The notes: a model not told the origin generated them from the letters alone. Shown: positions 9,183 to 16,957, counted from the stretch's first letter. The stretch: 64,000 bases of DNA from Azoarcus indigens (GCF_004361735.1 NZ_SNVV01000006.1:62001-126000); one strand, 5' to 3'. Numbers and translations are program-made.

Positions 9183-9206
9183 GCTACGTTCCGGTTCGAC
9201 GTAGCG
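9183..9206. terminator. Hairpin between convergent genes
   Basis: Arms GCTACGT and ACGTAGC flank a nine-base loop in the 182-bp space between the converging GGDEF/EAL gene and the dehydrogenase pair. No T-run follows on either strand, so factor-independent termination is doubtful. Confidence 0.3.
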
Positions 9207-9255
9207 CGCTCTTCGTCTCCCTGGCCCGCGTCCCAAGAAGGGCTTCAAGAAGGAC

Positions 9256-10128
9256 TCAAGTCCCGCCGGCCAACTCCAGCACCCGCAGCAGGCTGGCGGT
9301 GTCATCCTGTCCCCAGCCCAGCGCCATCAGCGCGTTGAGCTGCTGCCACACTTGCGCCGCGATCGGCAGCGGCACGCCGAGGCGATGCGCCTCTCCCAGC
9401 AGGATGCCGAAGTCCTTGTGGTGCAGCCACGCCTCCACGCCGGCGGAGAAATCCCGCGACACCATGCGCCCGCCCATCACCTCCAGCATGCGCGAGGCCG
9501 CCGAGCCGCCCATCAACGCCTGGCGTACCACAGCGACATCCAATCCGTGGGCGGCGGCGAGCCGCATGGCCTCGGCGCAGGCCTCTATGGCGGACACCAT
9601 GACCATCTGGTTGCAGGCCTTGGCCACTTGGCCGGCGCCGGCCGGGCCCACATGCACCACTCGGCTGCCCAGCGTCGCCAGCAATGGCTGCACCCGGGCG
9701 AGCACCGCCGCTTCGCCGCCGGCCATGATGGCCAGCGTGGCCGCCTGCGCGCCCGCCGCGCCGCCGGAAACCGGCGCATCCAGCCAGTCCACGCCCAGCC
9801 CGGCGTAGCGCCCGGCCAGTTCGCGCGCGACCGTGGGCGAGGTGGTGCTCATGTCCACATGCACGCCGCCGCGGCGGAAACCTTCGGCGAGGCCGTTCCC
9901 GCCGAAGGCCACCTCGATCACATCGGCGCCGGTGGTGACGATGGAGAACACCACCTCGCTGCGCGCCGCCAGCTCGGCCGGTGTGGCGCACACCGCGGCT
10001 CCGGCCCGGGCCGCCTCGGCCGCCGCTTCCGGCCGCCGCGCCCACACCGCCAGCTCGTGCCCGGCGGCGATCAGGTGGCCCAGCATCGGCCGCCCCATCG
10101 CCCCCAGGCCGACGAAGCCCAGCTTCAT
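9256..10128 (-). CDS. NAD(P)-dependent beta-hydroxyacid dehydrogenase (GlxR/HIBADH family), copy 2
   Basis: A 290-residue oxidoreductase of the 3-hydroxyisobutyrate/tartronate-semialdehyde reductase family. The Rossmann motif GFVGLGAMGRPM opens the protein; DAPVSGG and the catalytic lysine in GAGQVAKACNQ are present, and the C-terminal helical domain contains WLHHKDFGILL. The frame runs upstream without a stop, but the ATG at 10128 begins exactly at the Rossmann strand and overlaps the upstream paralogue's stop (ATGA). Substrate cannot be told from sequence: tartronate semialdehyde, 3-hydroxyisobutyrate or another short beta-hydroxyacid are all possible. Confidence 0.85.
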   Translation of the reverse strand: MKLGFVGLGAMGRPMLGHLIAAGHELAVWARRPEAAAEAARAGAAVCATPAELAARSEVVFSIVTTGADVIEVAFGGNGLAEGFRRGGVHVDMSTTSPTVARELAGRYAGLGVDWLDAPVSGGAAGAQAATLAIMAGGEAAVLARVQPLLATLGSRVVHVGPAGAGQVAKACNQMVMVSAIEACAEAMRLAAAHGLDVAVVRQALMGGSAASRMLEVMGGRMVSRDFSAGVEAWLHHKDFGILLGEAHRLGVPLPIAAQVWQQLNALMALGWGQDDTASLLRVLELAGGT

Positions 10129-11006
10129 TCGCCGGCCCCGCCGCTCATGCGCTCCAGCAGCTTGAGCACGCCGATGGAGTCGTCCTCGCCCAGGCCGCTG
10201 CCCACCATGGCGTTGAACATCTGCGCGGTGGCCGCCGCCGCCGGCAGGGCGAGGCCGAGGCGATGCGCTTCTTCCATGACGATGCGCATGTCCTTCTGGT
10301 GCATCCAGGCCTTGAAGCCGGGCTTGAAGTTGCGGTCCAGCATGCGCTGGCCGTGGTTCTCCAGCACCCGCGAATAGGCGAAGCCACCGAGCAAGGCCTC
10401 GCGCACCCGGCCTGCGTCCACGCCGCTGCGGGTGGCGAAATTCAGCGCCTCGGCCACCGCCGCCACGCCCACGCCGGTCAGGATCTGGTTGCAGGCCTTG
10501 GCCACCTGGCCGGCGCCGGAGTCGCCGATGCGGGTCACCGACTTGCCCATGGCCTCGAATAGCGGCTTCACTTTGTCGAAGGCGGCCTGCTCGCCGCCCA
10601 CCATGATGGTCAGCGTGGCGGCGATGGCGCCCACCTCGCCGCCGGACACCGGCGCGTCCAGCATGGCAATGCCCTTCTCCGCCATGCGCGCCGCCACCGC
10701 CTGCGCCGCGGCCGGCGCGATGGTGCTCATGTCCACGTGCACCAGCCCCGGCCGCGCGCCTTCGGCCACGCCGCCGGCACCCAGCGCCACCTGCTCCACG
10801 TCCGGCGCATCGGCCACCATGGAGATGGTCACCTCCACCAGCGCCGCCACCTCGGCCGCGCTGGCGTGGCCCTGGGCACCGGCTTCCAGCAGCGGCGCCA
10901 TGGATTCCTGGCGGCGGGTCCACACATGCACCTTGTGGCCGGCCTTGAGCAGATTGAGGGCCATGGGGCGGCCCATCAGGCCGAGTCCGATGAATCCGAC
11001 TTCCAT
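10125..11006 (-). CDS. NAD(P)-dependent beta-hydroxyacid dehydrogenase (GlxR/HIBADH family), copy 1
   Basis: A 293-residue protein of the same family as the gene directly downstream, with GFIGLGLMGRPM, DAPVSGGEVGA, catalytic lysine in SGAGQVAKACNQ and a C-terminal AWMHQKDMRIVMEEAHRLG segment. The start at 11006 is chosen because MEVGFIGLG begins the nucleotide-binding strand and an AGGAGTG Shine-Dalgarno lies just upstream; an in-frame ATG at 11090 would add 28 unrelated residues. It overlaps the next gene by four bases, so the pair is translationally coupled. It is divergent from ybiB. Probably a 2-hydroxy-3-oxopropionate reductase, but the substrate is not settled. Confidence 0.85.
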   Translation of the reverse strand: MEVGFIGLGLMGRPMALNLLKAGHKVHVWTRRQESMAPLLEAGAQGHASAAEVAALVEVTISMVADAPDVEQVALGAGGVAEGARPGLVHVDMSTIAPAAAQAVAARMAEKGIAMLDAPVSGGEVGAIAATLTIMVGGEQAAFDKVKPLFEAMGKSVTRIGDSGAGQVAKACNQILTGVGVAAVAEALNFATRSGVDAGRVREALLGGFAYSRVLENHGQRMLDRNFKPGFKAWMHQKDMRIVMEEAHRLGLALPAAAATAQMFNAMVGSGLGEDDSIGVLKLLERMSGGAGE

Positions 11007-11088
11007 TGGGATTGCACTCCTTGCGAGGGATGGGAGGCCACCGCGCACGCGGCTACCGCGGGCGCGCCGCCGGGCGGATAATGCGGCC

Positions 11089-12009
11089 ATGACTTACGCC
11101 CCAATCATCAAGGAAATCGCCCGTGGCGCCAAGGGCGCGCGGCCTCTGGACGTGGCCGCCGCGGCCGCGCTTTTCGGCGACATCCTGGACGGCAAGGTGC
11201 CGGACCTGGAGCTGGGAGCCATCCTGATCGCACTGCGGGTGAAGAGCGAATCGCTGCACGAACTGCTGGGCTTCAAACAGGCGATGGACGCGCGCACCGC
11301 CCAGGTCGCCGTGCCGCCCGGCCCGCGTTGCGTGGTGCTGCCGACCTACAACGGCGCCCGCCGCCAGCCCAACCTGATGCCGCTGGTGGCGCTGCTGCTG
11401 GCGCGCGAAGGCGTGCCGGTGCTGATCCAGGGCCGGCACGACTTCGAATCCCGCGTCAGCCCCTTCGAGTTGCTGTCCGCCCTCGGCCTGGAGCGCGCGG
11501 CGGACGCAGTCGCCGCTTCCGCACAGCTTGCCGAGCACCGCCTCGCCTGCATCGGCGTCGAACAACTGCTGCCGGGGCTGGACCGCCTGCTGGCGTTGCG
11601 CACCCGCTTCGGCCTGCGCGGCAGCGGCCACATCATGGCCAAGCTGCTGGACCCGGCGCGCGGACGCAGCGTGCGGGTGGTAGCGGTGACGCACCCGGAG
11701 TACCTCGAGCGCATGGACGCCTTCCTGCGTGCCGACGCCGGGCCGGCAATGCTGCTGCGCGGTACCGAGGGGGAGATCTACGCCAACCCCCGCCGCTGCC
11801 CGACGCTCGCCGTGTACGAACACGGTGAAGGCCGGATCGCCGTGGAAGGCGAGGAAGGCGGCGCGCCGCCGCTGGCCGGCCTGCCGGACAATCCCTCCAT
11901 TGCCGACAACGTGCGCCTGATCCAGGCGGTGCTCGCCGGCGAGCAGCCGGTGCCCGGCCCCATCCAGGCGCAGGTGGCGGCCCTGGCGGCCCTGGCGAAG
12001 GCGCCGTGA
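11089..12009 (+). CDS. ybiB: YbiB/TrpD2-family DNA-binding protein
   Basis: A 306-residue protein with the anthranilate phosphoribosyltransferase fold: an N-terminal helical domain (about 1-75) and a glycosyltransferase-like domain. The PRPP-binding glycine loop of TrpD is replaced by YNGARRQPNLMPL, as in the YbiB/TrpD2 family, whose E. coli member binds nucleic acid without sequence specificity and is LexA-controlled. FGLRGSGHIMAKLLDP is a further family segment. The ATG at 11089 starts MTYAPIIKEIARG, the usual N-terminus. It stands alone, divergent from the dehydrogenase pair and convergent with modD. Confidence 0.8.
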   Translation: MTYAPIIKEIARGAKGARPLDVAAAAALFGDILDGKVPDLELGAILIALRVKSESLHELLGFKQAMDARTAQVAVPPGPRCVVLPTYNGARRQPNLMPLVALLLAREGVPVLIQGRHDFESRVSPFELLSALGLERAADAVAASAQLAEHRLACIGVEQLLPGLDRLLALRTRFGLRGSGHIMAKLLDPARGRSVRVVAVTHPEYLERMDAFLRADAGPAMLLRGTEGEIYANPRRCPTLAVYEHGEGRIAVEGEEGGAPPLAGLPDNPSIADNVRLIQAVLAGEQPVPGPIQAQVAALAALAKAP

Positions 12010-12011
12010 AC

Positions 12012-12045
12012 GAAGAAGGGGAAGCGGCTCCGCTCCCCCCGTTTC
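12012..12045. terminator. Imperfect hairpin after ybiB
   Basis: GGGGAAGCGG pairs with CCGCTCCCCC with one mismatch just after the ybiB stop, followed by CGTTTC. It sits in the convergent ybiB/modD gap and could end either transcript. Confidence 0.35.
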
Positions 12046-12119
12046 ATGCGCCCGGCAGTTCGGCTCCGCCACGCCAGGGATGGCAGCCAGCTCCTGGCCC
12101 TGCATGACGACGGGGCCGG

Positions 12120-12968
12120 CTACATATCCCCGAAGAACTGCACCTTGACGTCCCGCGGCGGCGCCGAGAAGGGCGCCGAACTGACCAGCAGATCCGCCCC
12201 CGCCGCGACATAGGCCTCGGCGTTGTCCGCCTTCACACCACCGGCGGCGGCGAGCAGGCAAGGCAGCTGGCGCACATCCAGCGCGGCGCGGCACTCGGCA
12301 ACCCGGTCCGGCGGGAATTTCTCGGTCTGCACTACATGGGCGCCGGCCTGCGCCCAGGCCAGCGCCTCGTCCACCGTGCCGACCTCGACCACCACCTTCT
12401 TCTCCGGCTCCGCCGCCCGCAGGCGCGCCACCGTCACCGCCGGCGACTCGTCCAGGTACAGCCGATGCTCCGGGAAGACCAGCAGGGTCTCCGAAAGGCC
12501 CAGCCGGTGCATGGTGGCACCGGCGCAGCGCACCGCCTTCACCGACAGCGCCTTGGTGCCGGGAACCGTCTTGCGGGTGCAGGCCACCGGCACCCGCTTG
12601 CCCTTGTGCTGGGCCGCCTGGACGATGGCCGCGGCCACGCTGGCGATGCCGCTGGCCCACTCCACCAGCACCTGGGCGGTCTTCCAGGTGCGGTGCAGCA
12701 CCTCCGCGCTGCCGTCCACGGTGAGGATGGGCGCCTGGAAGGACAGGCTTTCACCCGAGCGGGCTTCGAGCCGCACCCGCGCGCCGTTGAGTTCGAACAG
12801 GCGGGCGGCCTCCTCCACGCTACAGACCGTCATCGGCCCACGGGCGCAGAAGCTCAGCCGCGCCGGCCGCGCGCCGATGCGCAGGCTGTCGGTGGTGAGA
12901 TCGCCGCAGGGCACGTCGTCGGCAAGCAGGGCCGCCAACTCTTGATCGCTCAGAACCGGATGACGCAT
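12120..12968 (-). CDS. modD: ModD protein, quinolinate phosphoribosyltransferase-like, molybdenum-associated
   Basis: A 282-residue member of the NadC fold family in its ModD branch. Visible are DVPCGDLTTD near the N-terminus, the PRTase core TRKTVPGTKALSVKAV, VEVGTVDEALAWAQAGAHVVQ and the C-terminal AAGGVKADNAEAYVAAGADLLV. ModD is typically encoded with molybdate transport or nitrogenase genes and its biochemical role is not firmly known. Here it is the last of four co-directional genes behind a NifA-type promoter, 61 bases after a NifX/NafY-like gene, which supports a role in nitrogenase molybdenum or cofactor metabolism over NAD synthesis. NadC is the alternative. Confidence 0.85.
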   Translation of the reverse strand: MRHPVLSDQELAALLADDVPCGDLTTDSLRIGARPARLSFCARGPMTVCSVEEAARLFELNGARVRLEARSGESLSFQAPILTVDGSAEVLHRTWKTAQVLVEWASGIASVAAAIVQAAQHKGKRVPVACTRKTVPGTKALSVKAVRCAGATMHRLGLSETLLVFPEHRLYLDESPAVTVARLRAAEPEKKVVVEVGTVDEALAWAQAGAHVVQTEKFPPDRVAECRAALDVRQLPCLLAAAGGVKADNAEAYVAAGADLLVSSAPFSAPPRDVKVQFFGDM

Positions 12969-13029
12969 GGAAGCCCTACTCCTGGTTGGTCGGCACTGCC
13001 CACCGTGGAGGAAAGTCAGCGGCTGGAGC

Positions 13030-13413
13030 TCAGTGCCGGGAAAAGAGATCGCGCAGTGCGCACAGCGCCCGTGTCGGATCGAAGCGGGTGTCCGCCAGCG
13101 CCTCGCCTGCGATCAACTTTTCCAGCGCCGCCTGCGGCTCGCTCTCGCCGGTCAGCAACACTTCCGCGCCGCGCTTGGCCATGTGGCGCAGGAAGCCGTC
13201 GCCGGCGCTGCCCGCCACCACCAGGTCGACGCCATCCAGCGGATGCGGGCCGACGTCGTCAAAGTAGTGGAAAAGCTGCGCCTTCTCCAGCGTGATGCGC
13301 GCGGGCACCGGCAGCGGGCAGCCGGGCGCGCAATCGTAGATGAGCCATTCGCGCGTCTTGCCCGCATGCCCGGACACTTCCAGGAACTCGCGGGTGGCGA
13401 CCGCGATGCGCAT
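13030..13413 (-). CDS. NifX/NafY-like FeMo-cofactor domain protein
   Basis: A 127-residue protein formed almost wholly by the dinitrogenase iron-molybdenum cofactor domain (NifB C-terminal/NifX/NafY family, RNase H-like fold): MRIAVATREFLEVSGHAGKTREWLIYD begins the strand and carries the conserved His of the VSGHAG segment, and HYFDDVGPHPLDGVDLVVAG and GFLRHMAKRGAEVLLTGE follow. Relatives bind FeMo-co or its precursors during nitrogenase assembly. It lies 17 bases downstream of nifZ. Whether it is a carrier such as NifX or an apo-protein chaperone such as NafY cannot be decided from length alone. Confidence 0.8.
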   Translation of the reverse strand: MRIAVATREFLEVSGHAGKTREWLIYDCAPGCPLPVPARITLEKAQLFHYFDDVGPHPLDGVDLVVAGSAGDGFLRHMAKRGAEVLLTGESEPQAALEKLIAGEALADTRFDPTRALCALRDLFSRH

Positions 13414-13430
13414 GCGCCCTTCCAGCTTGC

Positions 13431-13736
13431 TCAGGATAGAACCGGCGCCGCGGCGCCGGCCTCCCGGCCGATCTCCTCGACGAAGCAGCCCACCGGTGGC
13501 CCGAGCACGCCGTCCGCCGCTTCGAAGCGGACGACGAACACCTCCACATCCAGCACTTCCTCGATGTGCCCCACTTTCACCACCACGCCGCGGGTGCCGG
13601 CCGCGGCCAGCAACTCGCCCTCGGGCACGCCCGGCAGGCTGCCGTCGTTGTGGATGTCGTCCACCGCGAACACGATGGTGCCGGGCGGGTAGGTCGGCTC
13701 GCCCGACAGGGCTTCTGGCTGAATTGGCGTTTCCAT
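13431..13736 (-). CDS. nifZ: Nitrogen fixation protein NifZ
   Basis: A 101-residue NifZ-domain protein, which in characterised diazotrophs assists P-cluster maturation of the MoFe protein. The family pattern is clear: PPGTIVFAVDDIHNDGSLPG, GELLAAAGTRGVVVKVGHIEEV, EVFVVRFE and VGCFVEEI. The length is close to the core domain without the extended tail some NifZ proteins carry. It begins four bases after the ferredoxin stop, so the two are co-translated or nearly so, and it shares the NifA/sigma-54 promoter upstream of that gene. Confidence 0.88.
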   Translation of the reverse strand: METPIQPEALSGEPTYPPGTIVFAVDDIHNDGSLPGVPEGELLAAAGTRGVVVKVGHIEEVLDVEVFVVRFEAADGVLGPPVGCFVEEIGREAGAAAPVLS

Positions 13737-13740
13737 GTCC

Positions 13741-14067
13741 TTACCCCCAGATTTCCGCAGGCACTTTCAGGCGCTCGACCGGCGCGCCGCCGATCAGGTG
13801 CTCGTCGATGATGGCGCTCACGTCGCCGACGGCCACGCCGCCGTACATCACCGCGTCCGGATAGACCAGCACGCTGGGCCCGCTCATGCAGGGGCCGAGG
13901 CAGCCGGTGTTGGTCACCGCGAAGTCATTCCACAGGTTGCGCGCCTGGAAGGCTTCCTGGAAAGCCTGGAAGACATCCATGCAGCCCTTCTGCTGACAGG
14001 AGCCGCGGGGATGGCCGGGCGGGCGCCCCTGGACGCAGACGAGTACGTGCTTCTTCGGCTTGGGCAT
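13741..14067 (-). CDS. Thioredoxin-like [2Fe-2S] ferredoxin (Shethna protein I type)
   Basis: A 108-residue ferredoxin with the thioredoxin fold. HVLVCVQGRPPGHPRGSC and NLWNDFAVTNTGCLGPC closely resemble the Azotobacter 2Fe-2S Shethna protein I. Cysteines at 11, 24, 29, 56 and 60 include the four expected cluster ligands (11, 24, 56, 60). Such proteins are commonly encoded with nif genes and are thought to donate electrons or serve cluster assembly; the precise partner is not known here. It is the first gene of the nif operon: AGGAG sits seven bases before the ATG and a sigma-54 promoter lies about 37 bases upstream of the start. Confidence 0.88.
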   Translation of the reverse strand: MPKPKKHVLVCVQGRPPGHPRGSCQQKGCMDVFQAFQEAFQARNLWNDFAVTNTGCLGPCMSGPSVLVYPDAVMYGGVAVGDVSAIIDEHLIGGAPVERLKVPAEIWG

Positions 14068-14103
14068 GGCTAGGCTCCTGGAGGGAAAGATTTCCCCCTT
14101 CGA

Positions 14104-14119
14104 AGCAAGCCGGATGCCA
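14104..14119 (-). promoter_or_regulatory. Sigma-54 (-24/-12) promoter of the nif operon
   Basis: Read on the minus strand the bases are TGGCATCCGGCTTGCT, which fit the consensus TGGCAC-N5-TTGCW with GG and GC at the correct ten-base spacing and only one change (T for C). It directs transcription into the ferredoxin-nifZ-nifX-like-modD operon, with an expected start near 14093. Confidence 0.85.
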
Positions 14120-14161
14120 TCCGTTTTTCATCACCAATTCAATCGCTTGCGGGAACGGGGC

Positions 14162-14177
14162 TGTCGCTTTTGCGACA
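14162..14177 (-). promoter_or_regulatory. NifA upstream activator sequence
   Basis: TGTCGCTTTTGCGACA is an exact TGT-N10-ACA site with TGTCGC/GCGACA arms. Its centre is about 77 bases upstream of the expected sigma-54 start, close to the usual -80 to -150 range for NifA. A sigma-54 promoter, a NifA site and nif-type genes in order make this a confident call. Confidence 0.85.
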
Positions 14178-14240
14178 AGCTCCGGCCGGGATGGCAGCCG
14201 GGGCCGGGATACGACAATCGCCCCTCCTCCACCGCCCCTG

Positions 14241-14283
14241 AAAAAGCGGCGCCCCGCGTGCCTTGAAGCATCGCGGGGCGCCG
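14241..14283 (-). terminator. Rho-independent terminator of the pirin/azoR transcript
   Basis: A 12-bp perfect stem (CGGCGCCCCGCG at 14247-14258 with CGCGGGGCGCCG at 14272-14283) is followed, in minus-strand direction, by a short T-run (14241-14245). It lies 21 bases past the pirin stop and shields the nif promoter from read-through. Confidence 0.85.
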
Positions 14284-14304
14284 TTGGCCGGGGCGGTCGG
14301 CGAA

Positions 14305-15189
14305 TCAGCCGCCGAAACGTCCGTCGCGGAAATCCGCCAGGGCTTCGTAGATCTGCTGTTCGGTGTTCATCACGAAGGGACCGTACTGGGCGATGGGCTC
14401 GTTCAACGGCCGGCCGGCGATGAGCAGCAGGCGCGCCCCCTCGGCGCCCGCTTCGACCACCACACCGTCCCGGTCCGCCGCGTTCCCCAACACCGCCATC
14501 CGCCGCTCGCCGATCTCCCGCCCGGCGACGGTGAGCGCGCCGCGATAGACGTAGAGGAAGGCATTGTGCCCGGCCGGCAGCCGCTGGGCGAAACGGCCGC
14601 CCACCGGCAGTTGCAGGTCCAGGTAGAGCGGCTGGGTGCCCTCGCGGCTCACCGCCCCCTCCACGCCGTGGCTGGCACCGGCGATGACGGTTACCTCGGC
14701 GCCATCGTCGGTCGTGAAGGCGGGCAGGTCGGCGGCGGAGAAGTCGCGGTACCAAGGGTCCCTCATCTTGTCCCCGGCCGGCAGGTTCAGCCACAGCTGG
14801 AAGCCTTCCATCAGGCCATCCTCCTGCTCCGGCAACTCGGAGTGGATCACCCCTCGCCCGGCCGTCATCCATTGCACGCCGCCGTTCTGCAGCAGCCCTT
14901 CATGGCCGGCGCTGTCGCGGTGCCTCAAGCGGCCGGCGATCATGTAAGTCACCGTTTCGAAGCCGCGGTGCGGATGATCCGGAAAGCCGGCGATGTAGTC
15001 ATCCGGATCATCGCTGCGAAAGGCATCCAGCATCAGGAAAGGGTCCAGCCGGCGCTGCAGCGGCTGGGTAAGCACCCGGGTGAGCTTCACCCCGGCGCCG
15101 TCCGAGGTGGCCTGCCCGGCCACCAGGCGCTCCACCTCGCGGGAGCGATTCACCGTGTCGGGCCGCATCGTCTCTGTCGTGGTCGTCAT
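14305..15189 (-). CDS. Pirin family protein
   Basis: A 294-residue bicupin pirin. The metal site expected for the family is present: H72 and H74 in FPDHPHRGFETVTYM, then H116 and E118 in GRGVIHSELP. Bacterial pirins of this type include quercetin 2,3-dioxygenases (YhaK/YhhW) and redox-responsive regulators; substrate here is unknown. The gene follows azoR by 32 bases on the same strand and ends in a strong terminator, so azoR-pirin looks like a two-gene operon, divergent from a LysR gene that probably controls it. Confidence 0.88.
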   Translation of the reverse strand: MTTTTETMRPDTVNRSREVERLVAGQATSDGAGVKLTRVLTQPLQRRLDPFLMLDAFRSDDPDDYIAGFPDHPHRGFETVTYMIAGRLRHRDSAGHEGLLQNGGVQWMTAGRGVIHSELPEQEDGLMEGFQLWLNLPAGDKMRDPWYRDFSAADLPAFTTDDGAEVTVIAGASHGVEGAVSREGTQPLYLDLQLPVGGRFAQRLPAGHNAFLYVYRGALTVAGREIGERRMAVLGNAADRDGVVVEAGAEGARLLLIAGRPLNEPIAQYGPFVMNTEQQIYEALADFRDGRFGG

Positions 15190-15221
15190 GATGGTCTCCT
15201 GTTCAGGGGTGCGACACGGGT

Positions 15222-15821
15222 TCAGGCGAAGGCGGCGTCCATGTCCGCTTCCGCCTCGGCAAAGGCCTGGACCGCTGCCTCTTCACCCAGCGCCAGCCCT
15301 TCGGCGTAGATGAAGCTGACGTCTGTCATGCCAAGGAAAGCCAGCACGGTCTTGAGGTAGGGCACCTGGCTGTCGGCCGGGGTGTCGCGATAGCGGCCGC
15401 CGCGGGCCAGCGCCACATATACCTTCTTGCCCTTCAGCAGGCCTTCCACACCGTTCTCGGTATAGCGGAAGGTGACGCGGGCGCGAGCAATGGCGTCGAT
15501 CCAGTTCTTCAACTGCACCGGCACTCCGAAGTTGTACATCGGCACCCCCAGCACTACGGTATCCGCGGCCTGGATCTCGGCGATCAGCGCATCATCCAGC
15601 GCCACCCGCGCGGCCTGCTCGGCGCTGCGCTGCTCGGCCGGCGTGAAGAGCGCGCCCAGCGCGGCCTCGTCCAGCACCGGATGGGGGTTGGCGGCCAGAT
15701 CGCGGACCGTGAGGCTGGCATCCGGATTCGCCGCGCGCAGGCGGGCGACGATGCGCTCGGCGACACGGGTGGAATTGGCTCCGACGCTGCGGGCGCTGGC
15801 ATTGATTTGCAGGATGTTCAT
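15222..15821 (-). CDS. azoR: FMN-dependent NADH-azoreductase
   Basis: A 199-residue flavodoxin-fold reductase of the AzoR family, which reduces azo dyes and, physiologically, quinones and electrophiles using NADH. Visible segments are [25 protein letters not shown], the phosphate-binding loop, [22 protein letters not shown] and [14 protein letters not shown]. Length matches E. coli AzoR (201 aa). The start at 15821 gives the canonical N-terminus and has a GGAGAG Shine-Dalgarno upstream. First gene of the azoR-pirin unit, divergent from a LysR regulator across a 100-bp gap. Confidence 0.9.
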   Translation of the reverse strand: MNILQINASARSVGANSTRVAERIVARLRAANPDASLTVRDLAANPHPVLDEAALGALFTPAEQRSAEQAARVALDDALIAEIQAADTVVLGVPMYNFGVPVQLKNWIDAIARARVTFRYTENGVEGLLKGKKVYVALARGGRYRDTPADSQVPYLKTVLAFLGMTDVSFIYAEGLALGEEAAVQAFAEAEADMDAAFA

Positions 15822-15884
15822 TTTGCTCTCCTTGTTCGGGTGGGGGGTGCTGCATGGAGCACACTTTATTACTCACCACCGAAA

Positions 15885-15906
15885 GGATAAATCCGCCATA
15901 TCGGAT
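15885..15906. promoter_or_regulatory. Probable LysR operator in azoR/lysR divergent region
   Basis: ATCCG-N6-CGGAT (15891-15906) is a perfect five-base inverted repeat, abutted by GGATAAATCC (15885-15894). The spacing is one base longer than a strict T-N11-A box. It sits 16 bases before the LysR ATG, where an autoregulated divergent operator is expected. Confidence 0.5.
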
Positions 15907-15921
15907 AACATTGACTCAAAA

Positions 15922-16827
15922 ATGGAACAATACGACGCCAACGACCTCCTGATATTTGCCCGTGTGGCCGAAGCCGGCAGCTTCACCCGCGCCGCCGAAA
16001 GGCTGGAGCTGCCCAAGTCCACCGTTTCCCGCCGCATCGGCCTGCTGGAGGAGCGGCTGGGCGAACGCCTGCTCCAGCGCACCACCCGGCGCCTCAACCT
16101 CACCGAGTTCGGCCACAGCCTGCTGGAGCATGCCCGCCAGGTAGCGGCGGAGGTGGATGCGGTCGCGGCGCTAGCGGAGCACCGGCAGGCCCGGCCCAGC
16201 GGACGGCTGCGCGTCTCCATGCCCAGCGACTTCGCCAACCTGCTACTGGTGGACATGCTGGCCGCCTTCGTCGCCCTGCATCCGGGGGTCACGCTGGAAC
16301 TGGATCTGTCGCCGCGGCGGGTGGACCTGCTGGGCGAGAATTTCGACCTCGCCCTGCGCATGGGCGATCTGCCGGACGACGCCAACCTGGCCGCCCGCCG
16401 CATCGCCATCTATCCCTCCGGGCTGTATGCCTCGCCCAACTACCTCGCCACCCGCGGTGCGCCGGCAACGCCAGAAGCGCTGGCGAGCCACGACTGCCTG
16501 CACCTCCTCGGCCGCAATGGCGAACCGGCGCCCTGGTGCCTGCGCCGCGGCGACCATGAATGGACGGGCACGCCGCCCGGCCGCAGCATCGCCAATTCGC
16601 CGGAACTACTGATCCGCCTGGCGCGCGCCGGCGCCGGCATCGTTGCCGTGCCCGAGTACTTCGCCCAACCCCACGTACGACGGGACGAATTGCGCCGCAT
16701 CCTGCCCGAGTGGAACCTGCCCTCGGCCACCGCCTGGGCCGTGTTCCCCGGACGCCGGCTGATGCCAACCAAGACGCGCGCCTTCCTCGACATGCTGGGG
16801 ACCGCGCTGAGCCCCGTACGGGACTAA
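15922..16827 (+). CDS. LysR-family transcriptional regulator
   Basis: A 301-residue LysR regulator: winged HTH at about 5-62 (MEQYDANDLLIFARVAEAGS, AAERLELPKSTVSRRIGLLE) and a two-lobed substrate-binding domain from about 90. The tail HVRRDELRRILPEW and AVFPGRRLMPTKTRAFLDML is typical of the subgroup that regulates divergent quinone or aromatic-stress genes. The ATG at 15922 is chosen because the HTH begins there; the frame is open upstream but without homology. It is transcribed away from azoR-pirin and probably senses an electrophile or quinone to control them; the inducer is unknown. Confidence 0.88.
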   Translation: MEQYDANDLLIFARVAEAGSFTRAAERLELPKSTVSRRIGLLEERLGERLLQRTTRRLNLTEFGHSLLEHARQVAAEVDAVAALAEHRQARPSGRLRVSMPSDFANLLLVDMLAAFVALHPGVTLELDLSPRRVDLLGENFDLALRMGDLPDDANLAARRIAIYPSGLYASPNYLATRGAPATPEALASHDCLHLLGRNGEPAPWCLRRGDHEWTGTPPGRSIANSPELLIRLARAGAGIVAVPEYFAQPHVRRDELRRILPEWNLPSATAWAVFPGRRLMPTKTRAFLDMLGTALSPVRD

Positions 16828-16957
16828 TCCCGCGTCCGCGCCGGGAACTTTCCCATCCGCCACACGCACGAAATGCGCTCGCCGCCGGCTGGCGCTAGCA
16901 TCTCGACTTCGGCGCCCACTAGCCCCAGCCCCTTCTCATCTCTTACCTACGCCCCTC

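Noticed and set aside
9256-10923. A single 555-codon frame covering both dehydrogenase genes
   Set aside because: Its N-terminal half is out of frame with the upstream paralogue and codes for low-complexity Gly/Arg sequence; real homology starts at the ATG at 10128.
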